Assembly (NCBI RefSeq): GCF_040548735.1
Contig: NZ_JBEPSD010000001.1
Span: 682,001 to 746,000, forward strand
Length of the DNA: 64,000 nt
Direction of reading: 5' to 3'
Origin: Rhodanobacter soli
GTDB taxonomy: Bacteria; Pseudomonadota; Gammaproteobacteria; Xanthomonadales; Rhodanobacteraceae
Positions 41,794 to 49,550 of this stretch are shown here, in pieces. Position numbers and translations under genes: made by a program. Positions within the stretch are counted from its first letter, which is position 1; every line of letters begins with the position of its first letter. The notes beneath the pieces were generated by a model. It was not told the origin of the DNA, ran no database searches, and was given only the letters and a program-made list of their open reading frames with translations.

Positions 41794-43197
41794 TCACGCC
41801 TTCTTGGCTTTCGTCAGCAGCTGGTCCAGCAACGCGATCGCCAGATCGATCTCCTCATGGGTGATCTCCAATGACGGCGCGAACGTGATCACGTTCTTGT
41901 ACCAGCCGCCCACGTCCAGCACGAGGCCGATCTTCCTGCCGTTGTGTTCGAGGTCGCCGGCCAGGCCGATGTCGACCATCTTGTCCAGCAGCGCCTTGTT
42001 CGGCGTGAAGCCATCGTCCGTGCAGATCTCGGCACGTAGCGCCAGGCCGAGGCCGTCGACGTCGCCGATTTCCTTGTGGCGCTTCTGCAGATCGCGCAGG
42101 CCTTCGAGGAAGTGCGCGCCCTTCCTCGGCACGCTGGTCTCATAGTCCAGCTCGTAGCCCATTCTGATCACTTCCAGGCCCAGCGCGGTGCCGAGCGGAT
42201 TGGAATTGAACGTGCTGTGGGTCGAGCCCGGCGGAAAGACGGTCGGATTGATCAGCTCTTCGCGCGCCCACAGGCCGGACAGCGGATTGAGGCCATTGGT
42301 CAGCGCCTTGCCGAACACCACGATGTCCGGCGTCACACCGAAATGTTCGATCGACCACAGCTTGCCGGTGCGCCAGAAGCCCATCTGGATTTCGTCGGAG
42401 ACCAGCAGGATGCCGTACTGGTCGAGCACCTTCTTCAGGCCCTTGAAGAAACCCATCGGCGGCACGACGTAGCCGCCGGTGCCCTGGATCGGCTCGACGT
42501 AGAACGCGGCATATTCGCACTGGTTGGTCTTCGGGTCCCACACGCCGTTGTATTCGGTCTCGAACAGGCGGGCGAACTGGTTCACGCAGTTCTCCGAATA
42601 CTCCTCGGCCGTCATGCCCTTCGGACGGCGGAACGGGTACGGGAACGGCAGGAACATCGCGCGCTCGCCGAAGTGGCCGAAGCGGCGGCGATAGCGGTAG
42701 CTGGAGGTGATCGACGAGGCACCCAGCGTGCGGCCGTGGTAGCCGCCTTCGAACGCGAACATCAGGCTCTTGCCGTTGCGGGCGTTGCGCACGATCTTCA
42801 GCGAATCCTCGATCGCCTGCGCGCCGCCCACGTTGAAATGCACGCGGCCGTCCAGGCCGAACTTCTTCTTCGCATCCAGCGCCACCGTCTTGGCCAGCTC
42901 GATGCGGGTCTGGTGCAGGTACTGGCTGGCCACCTGCGGCAGGATGTCGATCTGCCGCTTCAGCACGTTGTCCAGACGCGGGTTGCGGTAACCGAAATTC
43001 ACCGCGGAGTACCACATCTGCAAGTCGAGGAACGGCACGCCGGCCGTGTCGTACATGTAGCTGCCTTCGCAGGTGCGGAAGATCTTCGGCGGGTCCACAT
43101 AGTGCACGGTGTCGCCGAACGAGCTGTACTTCGCCTCGTCGGCGAGCAGTTGGGCGTCGTCGATCACGACGGAAGCGTTCTTGTCGAAAACATTCAT
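41794..43197 (-). CDS. Class III PLP-dependent aminotransferase
   Basis: I start at the ATG at 43197 (MNVFDKNASVVIDDAQLLA); the frame is open further upstream through the HAD gene out of register. The 467-residue enzyme has class III hallmarks: FNVGGAQAIEDSLKIVR, GGYHGRTLGASSITSSYRY, the cofactor aspartate region LLVSDEIQMGFWRTG, and PLP lysine Lys297 in VVFGKALTNGLNPLSG. It resembles omega-amino-acid (GABA, ornithine or diaminobutyrate) aminotransferases. A HAD phosphatase gene precedes it by 47 bases on the same strand. Together they could make an amino substrate for the neighbouring acyltransferase, which is inference. Confidence 0.9.
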   Translation of the reverse strand: MNVFDKNASVVIDDAQLLADEAKYSSFGDTVHYVDPPKIFRTCEGSYMYDTAGVPFLDLQMWYSAVNFGYRNPRLDNVLKRQIDILPQVASQYLHQTRIELAKTVALDAKKKFGLDGRVHFNVGGAQAIEDSLKIVRNARNGKSLMFAFEGGYHGRTLGASSITSSYRYRRRFGHFGERAMFLPFPYPFRRPKGMTAEEYSENCVNQFARLFETEYNGVWDPKTNQCEYAAFYVEPIQGTGGYVVPPMGFFKGLKKVLDQYGILLVSDEIQMGFWRTGKLWSIEHFGVTPDIVVFGKALTNGLNPLSGLWAREELINPTVFPPGSTHSTFNSNPLGTALGLEVIRMGYELDYETSVPRKGAHFLEGLRDLQKRHKEIGDVDGLGLALRAEICTDDGFTPNKALLDKMVDIGLAGDLEHNGRKIGLVLDVGGWYKNVITFAPSLEITHEEIDLAIALLDQLLTKAKKA

Positions 43198-43244
43198 CGG
43201 AAGTCCGGAGTCGGGGAAGTAGGGATCGCGCGGGACGGCGCCGG

Positions 43245-43946
43245 TCAGGCCGACGTCTTCAGCGCAGGCACGAGAGGATGGTCGAACAGGCTGCCGTCGA
43301 GCAGCTGCGGCAGGAACTCGAGCGCATCCTCGAAGCCGGTGATCGGCACGTAGGGAATGCCGGCGGCGCGGCAATGCTCGATCAGGCGATGCTTGGCGAA
43401 CACGAAGTCGACGCGGTCGGCGGCGCAGAAGTCCGACGCGCCATCGCCGATCAGCAGAGTCTTCGCGCCGCCCGCGCGGGCCTGGGCCACGCAGGCGCAC
43501 TTGCAGGTACCGCTGCGGCAACCGTCGACCTGGAACGGCGAAGTCAACTGCCACTGTTTCGGCGGCGTGGCGGGTGCCAGGTGGTTCGCCGACAGCGGCA
43601 GGTCATCCAGACCATAGCGGGTGAGAATCCGGTGGATCGCGTAGTCGAGACCGTCGCTGACCACACGGATCGGCACGTCCAACTCGCGCGCCTTCGCCAC
43701 GAAACCCGGAAACGCGTGGTCGATCCACATCTCGGCCAGGTGAGCGTCGAGTTCGGCGCGGCTCATCTGCAACAGCTCGACCTGCCCGGCCATGCATTCG
43801 CGCGAACCGATCCGGCCGGCGCGCCAGTCCTGCTCCAGCACTTCCCAGCCGGGGCGACCGAAACGGTCGAGCAGCGCGTCGATCACGTCCTCGACGGAAA
43901 TGGTGCCGTCGAAATCGCACAGGATGGTCCAGCCGGAAACGGGCAT
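43245..43946 (-). CDS. HAD-IB phosphatase (MtnX/phosphoserine-phosphatase-like)
   Basis: I start at the ATG at 43946 (MPVSGWTILCDFDGTIS), giving 233 residues. The HAD nucleophile and acid are Asp11 and Asp13 (CDFDGT), with VVSDGLDYAI (motif II) and LLIGDGASDFCAADR (motif IV). A cysteine-rich stretch (CRSGTCKCAC) in the cap-side region recalls MtnX-type enzymes. It removes phosphate from a small metabolite, perhaps a phosphorylated amino or hydroxy compound. It is the first gene of a two-gene unit with the class III aminotransferase and diverges from the porin-like gene at 44087. Confidence 0.88.
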   Translation of the reverse strand: MPVSGWTILCDFDGTISVEDVIDALLDRFGRPGWEVLEQDWRAGRIGSRECMAGQVELLQMSRAELDAHLAEMWIDHAFPGFVAKARELDVPIRVVSDGLDYAIHRILTRYGLDDLPLSANHLAPATPPKQWQLTSPFQVDGCRSGTCKCACVAQARAGGAKTLLIGDGASDFCAADRVDFVFAKHRLIEHCRAAGIPYVPITGFEDALEFLPQLLDGSLFDHPLVPALKTSA

Positions 43947-44086
43947 CGATGGCACGCTCGCAATGACGATAGGGCGCAGCGTAGGAAAGCTGTCTTTCGG
44001 CGCCCTTTCCCCTTTCCGAACGGATGCTGAGCACATGCGCCGTGGCGTCTGCCGAAGCGCGCCGGCAGCCCCTATGCTGCCGTCCC

Positions 44087-44869
44087 ATGCCGAACCGCCG
44101 CTCTATCCTGCTGCAACCTCGCCTGCTGTTGGCAGCGTGCCTGCTGTGGCCGCTGAGCTGCATCGCGGCGACCGACCCGGCCGTGTTCGCCGTCGGTGCC
44201 GGCATGCAGCGCATGCCCAGCTGGCCTGGCGCAAAGAACCAGCACAGCGAGCCGGTGCCGTACATCGACATCGAACTGCCCGGTCGCGGCAGTTTCTCCA
44301 CGCTGGACGGACTGCAGATCGACCTGATCCGCGGCGATGCATGGCATGGCGGTATCCATGGCGATTACCAGTGGGGGCGTTCGCGCGACGACCTCGGCAG
44401 CCTGCGCGGAAAGATCGCGTCGCTGCCGCCGCGGATCAACCTGGGCGGTTACCTGGAATGGCAGCTCACCCGGCAGTTCGACGTGGGCGGCAACCTCGGC
44501 CACGACATCAACGGCGCCGGCGCCTACCTCGAGCTGTATGCCGAATGGGACCTGCCGCCGGCCGGCCTGCTCGAACATGCCGTCGCGCTGCACTGGCAGG
44601 CGATGAACGCGCCGGCGATGCACCGCTTCTTCGGTATCAGCCCGCAAGCGGCACGCGCGCTGTCGGTGCCGGCGTGGCAACCCGGCGCCGGCAGCCAGCT
44701 GGCCTCGCTGGAGTACGACCTGTTCATGCCCACCAGCAAGCACACCGGCGTGGCGCTGGTGCTGGTCTACGGACGCCTGCTCGGCGGTGCCGCGGACAGT
44801 CCGCTGGTCACCCGTTACGGCTCGCGCACGCAGCTGTCCGAATCACTGGCGTTCATGTACCACCTGTGA
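44087..44869 (+). CDS. MipA/OmpV-family outer-membrane protein
   Basis: This 260-residue protein starts at 44087 with a signal peptide (RRSILLQPRLLLAACLLWPLSCIAA). It has the MipA/OmpV pattern: VGAGMQRMPSWPGAKN near the start, RSRDDLGSLRGKI (as in the family's R-DD-LRG segment), INLGGYLEWQL, and a beta-barrel ending in the aromatic FMYHL. Family members are outer-membrane barrels, one of which scaffolds murein enzymes in E. coli; others are regulated porin-like proteins. It appears monocistronic. I first considered a PagL-type lipid A deacylase, but the motifs fit MipA better. Confidence 0.8.
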   Translation: MPNRRSILLQPRLLLAACLLWPLSCIAATDPAVFAVGAGMQRMPSWPGAKNQHSEPVPYIDIELPGRGSFSTLDGLQIDLIRGDAWHGGIHGDYQWGRSRDDLGSLRGKIASLPPRINLGGYLEWQLTRQFDVGGNLGHDINGAGAYLELYAEWDLPPAGLLEHAVALHWQAMNAPAMHRFFGISPQAARALSVPAWQPGAGSQLASLEYDLFMPTSKHTGVALVLVYGRLLGGAADSPLVTRYGSRTQLSESLAFMYHL

Positions 44870-44934
44870 GGCCGCGCGCGATGTCGGCAAGGCCTTCTGC
44901 CGTGTATCGGCGTTACGGCGAAGCCCGGCGGATC

Positions 44935-45249
44935 TCAGCGATCGTCGCGGGTCCAGATCGCGCCATCTTCCTCGTGCACCGGGAAGCTGGCGATCGGCTC
45001 GTACGCCGGCGGTTTCGTCACCGCGCCGGTGCGCAGGTCGAAGCGCGCGCCATGGCGCGGGCATTCCACCTCGAAGCCGAACACCTCGCCGCCGGCCAGG
45101 TCGCCGCCGTCGTGGGTGCAGGTGTCCTCGACCGCATACAGCGCGCCGTCGATGTTGTACACGGCGATCGGCGTGTCGCCGTCCCACACCACCTTGTACT
45201 CGCCCGGAAGGAAATCGCTGCGGGTGCCGACCCTGACCCAACCATTCAT
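44935..45249 (-). CDS. Rieske-type ferredoxin (nitrite-reductase small-subunit/BphF-like)
   Basis: This 104-residue protein starts MNGWVRVGTRSDFLPGEYK and has both halves of the Rieske [2Fe-2S] site: CTHDGG and, 19 residues later, CPRHGARFD. It is a soluble cytoplasmic electron carrier of the dioxygenase-ferredoxin group. Its start overlaps the stop of the upstream GNAT gene by four bases. No oxygenase or reductase partner is adjacent, so the electron acceptor is unknown. In many genomes this stand-alone type lies beside suf genes; here suf starts 7.7 kb away. Confidence 0.92.
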   Translation of the reverse strand: MNGWVRVGTRSDFLPGEYKVVWDGDTPIAVYNIDGALYAVEDTCTHDGGDLAGGEVFGFEVECPRHGARFDLRTGAVTKPPAYEPIASFPVHEEDGAIWTRDDR

Positions 45250-45794
45250 GCCGCGACCTCGTCGAAGTCCTTCAGCAGCACCTCGAAGCGCAGGTCGTCG
45301 CGGCGGGGAATGCCGAAGCGCTCGTCGCCGTACGGGAACGGCTGGTACTCGCCGGTGCGCCGGTAGCCGCGGCGACCGTACCAGGCGATCAGTTCCTCGC
45401 GCTGCACGATCACCGTCATGCGCATGCCGCGGCAATGCCATTCCTCGCGCGCGATCCGTTCCGCCTCGGCCAACACCTGTTTACCGAGGCCGCTGCCCTG
45501 CTCGGCCGGATCGACCGCGAACATGCCGAAGTAGCCGGCGTCGCCCTGGCGCTCGACATGGCAGCTGGCCTTGAGCCGACCTGCGGACTCGGCCAGCAGC
45601 ACGCGGCTGCCGGGCCGTTCGATCAGCGCGCGCACGTCGGCCGCGTCGGTGCGTTGGCCGTCGAGCAGGTGCGACTCGGTGGTCCAGCCGCGCAGGCCGG
45701 ATTCGCCGCGATAAGCCGACTCGACCAGGGCCACGATGGCATCGACGTCGGCGAGGGTCGCCGCGCGGAAGATGGGGGAAGGTTGTGTGGTCAT
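45246..45794 (-). CDS. GNAT N-acetyltransferase
   Basis: This 182-residue enzyme (ATG 45794) begins IFRAATLADVDAIVALVESAY. It has the acetyl-CoA pyrophosphate loop in DPAEQGSGLGKQVLAEAE and the strand MRMTVIVQREELIAWYGRRGY, where the tyrosine is the usual general acid. The family is broad and the acceptor cannot be named. It is translationally coupled to the Rieske ferredoxin gene (ATGA), an uncommon pairing. Confidence 0.9.
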   Translation of the reverse strand: MTTQPSPIFRAATLADVDAIVALVESAYRGESGLRGWTTESHLLDGQRTDAADVRALIERPGSRVLLAESAGRLKASCHVERQGDAGYFGMFAVDPAEQGSGLGKQVLAEAERIAREEWHCRGMRMTVIVQREELIAWYGRRGYRRTGEYQPFPYGDERFGIPRRDDLRFEVLLKDFDEVAA

Positions 45795-45855
45795 GCGCGG
45801 ATGATAAGGCCTCGCCCGTTTCGCCCACCATGACCTAGAACAGGCACGCCGCGCG

Positions 45856-45873
45856 TGACCTTCGACACTGGGC
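45856..45873 (+). repeat. Copy 2 of the 18-base motif seen at 9520-9537
   Basis: TGACCTTCGACACTGGGC matches the motif at 9520-9537 at 16 of 18 positions, in a 200-base gap that otherwise contains nothing recognisable (45795-45997). It is followed by AGCAGAAGTGGGCC. This may be a solo end of an insertion element; no transposase is nearby. Confidence 0.3.
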
Positions 45874-45997
45874 AGCAGAAGTGGGCCGCCTTCGTGCCGA
45901 GGATCGGCCATCCGGTAAGTGGCGCGACTGGTCCAGTCTCGCCCTGAGCACCGCGTTCGGCACCAGCGGGGCCGCGGCTTTTTTCATGCATGCAGCA

Positions 45998-46930
45998 TCA
46001 CGCCGACGGGGACGCCCGGCTTGCCTCGTAGACCTTCAGATGGGTGTAGGCCACAGCCAGCAGCGAGCGCTCGTCGCGCGACCGGTCGGCGCGCGCCAGC
46101 ATGTCGCCAAGCACATGGTCAGCCTCGATCGGATACCCGTGCTGCAGGTCGCGCAGCATCGAGGCGGTCAGCGTGGAACCGGCCTCGGTGAGCACGCTGC
46201 GGGCGCGTTGCAGGGTCTTCTCGTCGGGTGCGTGGCCGGATCGCTCCGCCACGGCACGGCAGTCCTCCAGCAGGTCCAGCGCCGCGGCAGTGCCGCCGGG
46301 CGCGGCCACGATATCGCCGACCGAGCCGCGCATCAGGCAGGTGATCCCGGCCAGCGTGGCCAGGAAGATCCACTTGTCCCACATGTCCTGCAGCACCGTG
46401 TTGCTGGGACGCGCGTCGAAGCCCGCATCGGAAAGGGCCTGCGTGATCTGCTGCATGCGTCCGGACGCGCTGCCGTCGCGCTCGCCGAAGGTGAGGCTGT
46501 GCGATGTGTTCAGATGCCGCACGGCGCCCTGCGCATCCAGCGTGGCGGCGATCACGCACTGCCCGCCCAGCACGTGCCGCGCACCGAAGCGCGCGTCCAG
46601 CAGGTCGAGTTGCCGCATGCCGTTCAGCAGCGGCAGGATCGCGGTCTGCGGCCCCACTGCCGGCGCGATGTCGGCCATCGCCTGCTCCAGGCCATACGCC
46701 TTGCAGCTCAGCAGGATCAGGTCGTAGGGGGAACGCAGCCCGCTCGCCAGCACGGTGGGCGGCGACGGCAGGTCGGCGTCGCCGGTGGCGCTGCGGATCA
46801 GCAGGCCATGTTGCGCCAGCTGCGCCGCACGCTTTTCGCGCACCAGGAACGTCACGTCGCGCCCGTGCTGCAGCAGGCGACCGCCGAAGTAACCACCGGT
46901 GGCGCCAGCGCCAACGATCAGAATGCGCAT
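45998..46930 (-). CDS. Ketopantoate-reductase (PanE/ApbA)-family oxidoreductase
   Basis: This 310-residue protein starts at 46930 with GGAG eight bases upstream. The NADP-binding Rossmann motif GAGATGGYFGG is at residues 7-17. Other PanE features are LLSCKAYGLEQA (catalytic lysine region), LLNGM and LQHGYPIEADHVLGDMLARA near the C-terminus. In pantothenate synthesis it would reduce 2-dehydropantoate, but paralogues often have other 2-oxo-acid substrates and no pan gene is nearby. It lies one base after the acyltransferase stop, so they share an operon. Confidence 0.88.
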   Translation of the reverse strand: MRILIVGAGATGGYFGGRLLQHGRDVTFLVREKRAAQLAQHGLLIRSATGDADLPSPPTVLASGLRSPYDLILLSCKAYGLEQAMADIAPAVGPQTAILPLLNGMRQLDLLDARFGARHVLGGQCVIAATLDAQGAVRHLNTSHSLTFGERDGSASGRMQQITQALSDAGFDARPSNTVLQDMWDKWIFLATLAGITCLMRGSVGDIVAAPGGTAAALDLLEDCRAVAERSGHAPDEKTLQRARSVLTEAGSTLTASMLRDLQHGYPIEADHVLGDMLARADRSRDERSLLAVAYTHLKVYEASRASPSA

Positions 46931-46931
46931 A

Positions 46932-47846
46932 TCAATCTCCTGTCGGTGCGGCATCTGCCGCCATCAGCATGCGTCCGGCCCGGGCATCCTTCTCGCTCCA
47001 CAGCGTATTCACCCACAGCTTGACGCGCCCGCGAAACGCCGTGTCCTCGTCGTAACTGCCCATGAGTGCAGCGTCGATCGGAAGCTCGCGCACGTGCACG
47101 CGGATATCGCGCACGCGGCCGGCGATGAGGTCCATCATCGTGGGGCGACCCTGCGGGTAGACGACGGTGACGTCGAGGATCGCGTGCAGCGCGTCGCCCA
47201 TCGCGTCGAGCACGAACGCCAGGCCGCCGGCCTTCGGCCGCAGCAGATGGCGGTAGGGCGAAGACTGCGCATCGTGCTTGGCCGGCGTGAAGCGGGTGCC
47301 TTCGACAAAGTTCATCACCGAGACCGGCATGTGGCGGAATTTTTCGCAGGCGCGGCGGGTGGCCTCCCGGTCCTTGCCCTGCAGCTCGGGATGCCGGAGC
47401 AGGGTTTCCTTCGAGTAGCGTTTCATGAAGGGAAAATCCAGCGCCCACCACGCCGGTCCCAGCAACGGCACCCAGATCAGCTGGCTCTTGAGGAAGAAAC
47501 GCAGGAACGGGATGCGCCGGTTGAACACCTTCTGCAGCACCGGGATGTCCACCCAGCTCTGGTGGTTGCACAGCACCAGGTAATTGCCGTTGCGGCGCAG
47601 GCCGTCCAGCCCCTCGACCTGCCAGCGGATGCGGGTGAACACGCCGAACAGGATGTTGTTGACCCCGATCCAGCTCTCCGCGACGGCAACCAGCGCGCGC
47701 GAACACGCAAGCCGGATTGTGCGCATCGGCGACAGCAACTTCAAAAAAGTCAATGAAAACAGCGCCAGCACATGCAAAACGGTATTGAGCGCAAGCAGCA
47801 ACATCGCCAACGGCAAACGGATAAAGCCGGGAAGTGAGGCAATCAT
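46932..47846 (-). CDS. 1-acyl-glycerol-3-phosphate acyltransferase-like protein (YihG type)
   Basis: This 304-residue membrane acyltransferase has one or two N-terminal helices (LPLAMLLLALNTVLHVLALF). The LPLAT catalytic block I is NHQSWVD (HX4D), followed by LLGPAWWALDFPFMKRYS and block III FVEGTRFT. YihG and related LPLAT proteins esterify lysophosphatidic acid at sn-2 or remodel phospholipids. It is followed by the PanE-like gene with a one-base gap. The 369 bases upstream are shared with the divergent pilus operon. Confidence 0.9.
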   Translation of the reverse strand: MIASLPGFIRLPLAMLLLALNTVLHVLALFSLTFLKLLSPMRTIRLACSRALVAVAESWIGVNNILFGVFTRIRWQVEGLDGLRRNGNYLVLCNHQSWVDIPVLQKVFNRRIPFLRFFLKSQLIWVPLLGPAWWALDFPFMKRYSKETLLRHPELQGKDREATRRACEKFRHMPVSVMNFVEGTRFTPAKHDAQSSPYRHLLRPKAGGLAFVLDAMGDALHAILDVTVVYPQGRPTMMDLIAGRVRDIRVHVRELPIDAALMGSYDEDTAFRGRVKLWVNTLWSEKDARAGRMLMAADAAPTGD

Positions 47847-48215
47847 CGAAAACCAGAACAGTGGGGAAGTCCCAAGAATAACCGCTCGGCCATCCGCGCC
47901 GCAGTGGACACTGACTCGACGATTTCAGCCGCACATTTTCCAGTAGTCGAAATCTTCTGAACAGGCGCCCGTGCAATCGCCGGTTGCGACAAAAGTAGCC
48001 TCAAGAATTTTTCTTCGGCGCCGATAAATTGACACGGGGATGCCGTTCAGACCCGAACGACAAGCTGGTCTCCCGCGCACCGGAAGAAAATGCGATGCAC
48101 ATCACATTTTCTTTGATTCGAAATCTTCCTGCATCCAAAACTCGCGTTTTAGCCCACTTCTTGCAGCACCAACAAGGCCGTCACTTCATCACTACAAACC
48201 AAGGGATTCCAAATC
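47847..48215. other. AT-richer divergent region between acyltransferase and pilus operon
   Basis: This gene-free stretch is visibly poorer in GC than the rest of the window. It contains the near-consensus CRP/Clp site at 48088-48109. A TTGACA at 48029 has no matching -10 at the right distance. The roughly 105 bases between the CRP-type site and the first ATG are probably core promoter and leader. Confidence 0.6.
48088..48109. promoter_or_regulatory. CRP/Clp-type binding site upstream of the pilus operon
   Basis: The core TGCGATGCACATCACA with flanking AAA and TTT matches the symmetrical CRP consensus (AAATGTGAT-N4-ATCACATTT) at 17 of 18 defined positions; T6 is C. It lies 107 bases before the first pilus ATG. 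In Lysobacterales the CRP homologue Clp, which responds to cyclic-di-GMP, recognises this sequence. Confidence 0.75.
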
Positions 48216-48740
48216 ATGCACAACAGAATCATGAAATCCGCCCTGGCGACCGCAACGGTCTTGGCAATCTCCACTTTCGCCGGTACGGCCCATGCGGGCA
48301 CGGCGACCAGCAACCTGCCGATCTCGGCCACGGTTTCCGCCAGTTGCGTCATTGATGCATCTTCGGGCATTGCGTTTGGTGCCTACGACCCTATCGTCAT
48401 CAACAAGACGCTCGACCTCGATGTCTCCGGAACCATCGATACGACCTGCACCAATGGCTCCGCCGCCACCATCACATTGGGACAGGGCATCGCCCCCGCA
48501 GGCGGTTCGACGGCTGCTGCACCTGTTCGCCAGATGAAGAGCGGCACGGACATCCTTTCCTATCAGCTGTACAGCGATGCCGGCCACAGCACGGTATGGG
48601 ATGACGTTACCGGAGTATCGGCCCCGACTGGCACGGGTGCGGCGGAACCGATTACCGTCTATGGCCGGGTGGCCCAAGGCCAGAGCACCGTCCCGACAGG
48701 CAGCTATACGGATACCGTGGTCGCCACCGTCACCTTCTGA
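48216..48740 (+). CDS. Csu-type pilus major subunit (spore coat U domain)
   Basis: This 174-residue secreted protein has a signal peptide (IMKSALATATVLAISTFAGTAHA) and one SCPU domain: LPISATVSASCVIDASSGIAFGAYDP, a pair of cysteines, SYQLYSDAGHSTVW and the ending donor-strand-like GSYTDTVVATVTF. It corresponds to CsuA/B, the rod subunit of archaic chaperone-usher pili, used in biofilm formation and surface attachment. The start at 48216 follows AAGGGA; ATG 48231 is an alternative. Its stop overlaps the chaperone start (TGATG). Confidence 0.92.
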   Translation: MHNRIMKSALATATVLAISTFAGTAHAGTATSNLPISATVSASCVIDASSGIAFGAYDPIVINKTLDLDVSGTIDTTCTNGSAATITLGQGIAPAGGSTAAAPVRQMKSGTDILSYQLYSDAGHSTVWDDVTGVSAPTGTGAAEPITVYGRVAQGQSTVPTGSYTDTVVATVTF

Positions 48741-49480
48741 TGATGAAGTTCTCCCTGCACCAGGCCGCTTGCGGCTTGGCCCTTTCCCTGACCGTGGCAG
48801 GCTCGGCATGGGCCGGGTCGTTCCAGGTCAGCCCCCTGCGAGCGACGCTCTCCGGCAGTCAGCCGGTGAGCGCGCTTACCGTTCGCAATGCCGGTACGCA
48901 ACCCGCCGTCATCCAGCTGGAGGCGATGGCGTGGTCGCAACCGGCGGGCGAAGACAAGTACGTGCCGGCCCCCGACATCCTGGCTACGCCACCCATATTC
49001 ACCATACCGGCAGGTGGCTCCCAGGTGATCCGGGTGGGCTCGCGCCGACCAGCCGACGCCAGCAGTGAGCGCGCCTACCGTCTGTTCCTGCGTGAGGTGC
49101 CACCGCCACCCAAGCCCGGCTTCAAGGGCCTGCAGATGGCATTGCAAATAAGCCTGCCGGTGTTTGTGGTACCCGCCACGAAGATCGCTCCCGACCTGCA
49201 TTGGCAAGCCGTTTCAGCAACGAACGGACAGATAAGGATCGGCGTGACCAACCGTGGCACGGCCCACGTGCGGTTGGCCGGCTTCACGCTGTCGCCGACC
49301 GGCAGCTTACGAAAGCTGCCTGTGTTGACCCAACCGGTTTACGTGCTTCCCGGCGCAACACATGACTGGCTGGTCGATGTCCGAGGCGCCGTAGCGGCTG
49401 GCAGCACATTGCACGTCTCTGCCCAGGCCGACACGGACACCGGCGCCGTACAAGCCGACGTGCTCGTGTCGGATCGCTGA
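48740..49480 (+). CDS. Csu-type periplasmic pilus chaperone (CsuC-like)
   Basis: This 246-residue protein has a signal peptide (HQAACGLALSLTVAGSAWA) and the two Ig-like domains of the PapD/CsuC group. Features are FQVSPLRATLSGSQPVSALTV, IPAGGSQVIRVGSRRPADA (the basic anchor region) and YRLFLREVPPPPKPGFKGL, whose FGL/FGS-type F1-G1 strand donates to subunits. It keeps pilus subunits soluble in the periplasm and delivers them to the usher. An ATG at 48743 is an equally possible start. Next comes the usher after a 70-base gap. Confidence 0.93.
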   Translation: MMKFSLHQAACGLALSLTVAGSAWAGSFQVSPLRATLSGSQPVSALTVRNAGTQPAVIQLEAMAWSQPAGEDKYVPAPDILATPPIFTIPAGGSQVIRVGSRRPADASSERAYRLFLREVPPPPKPGFKGLQMALQISLPVFVVPATKIAPDLHWQAVSATNGQIRIGVTNRGTAHVRLAGFTLSPTGSLRKLPVLTQPVYVLPGATHDWLVDVRGAVAAGSTLHVSAQADTDTGAVQADVLVSDR

Positions 49481-49550
49481 GTCGCACCACTCAACCCGAC
49501 GACAGGCCTGCGATACATACGGTTTCCTTCACGAAGAGCAGGAACGATAC

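Noticed and set aside
44087..44869. PagL/acyloxyacyl-hydrolase-type outer-membrane enzyme
   Set aside because: The His-Ser active-site pattern of PagL is not visible, and the RDD...LRG and INLGGYLEW segments fit MipA/OmpV better.
48029..48034. TTGACA as the -35 box of the pilus operon
   Set aside because: No -10-like hexamer occurs 16-18 bases downstream; the region after it is GC-rich.
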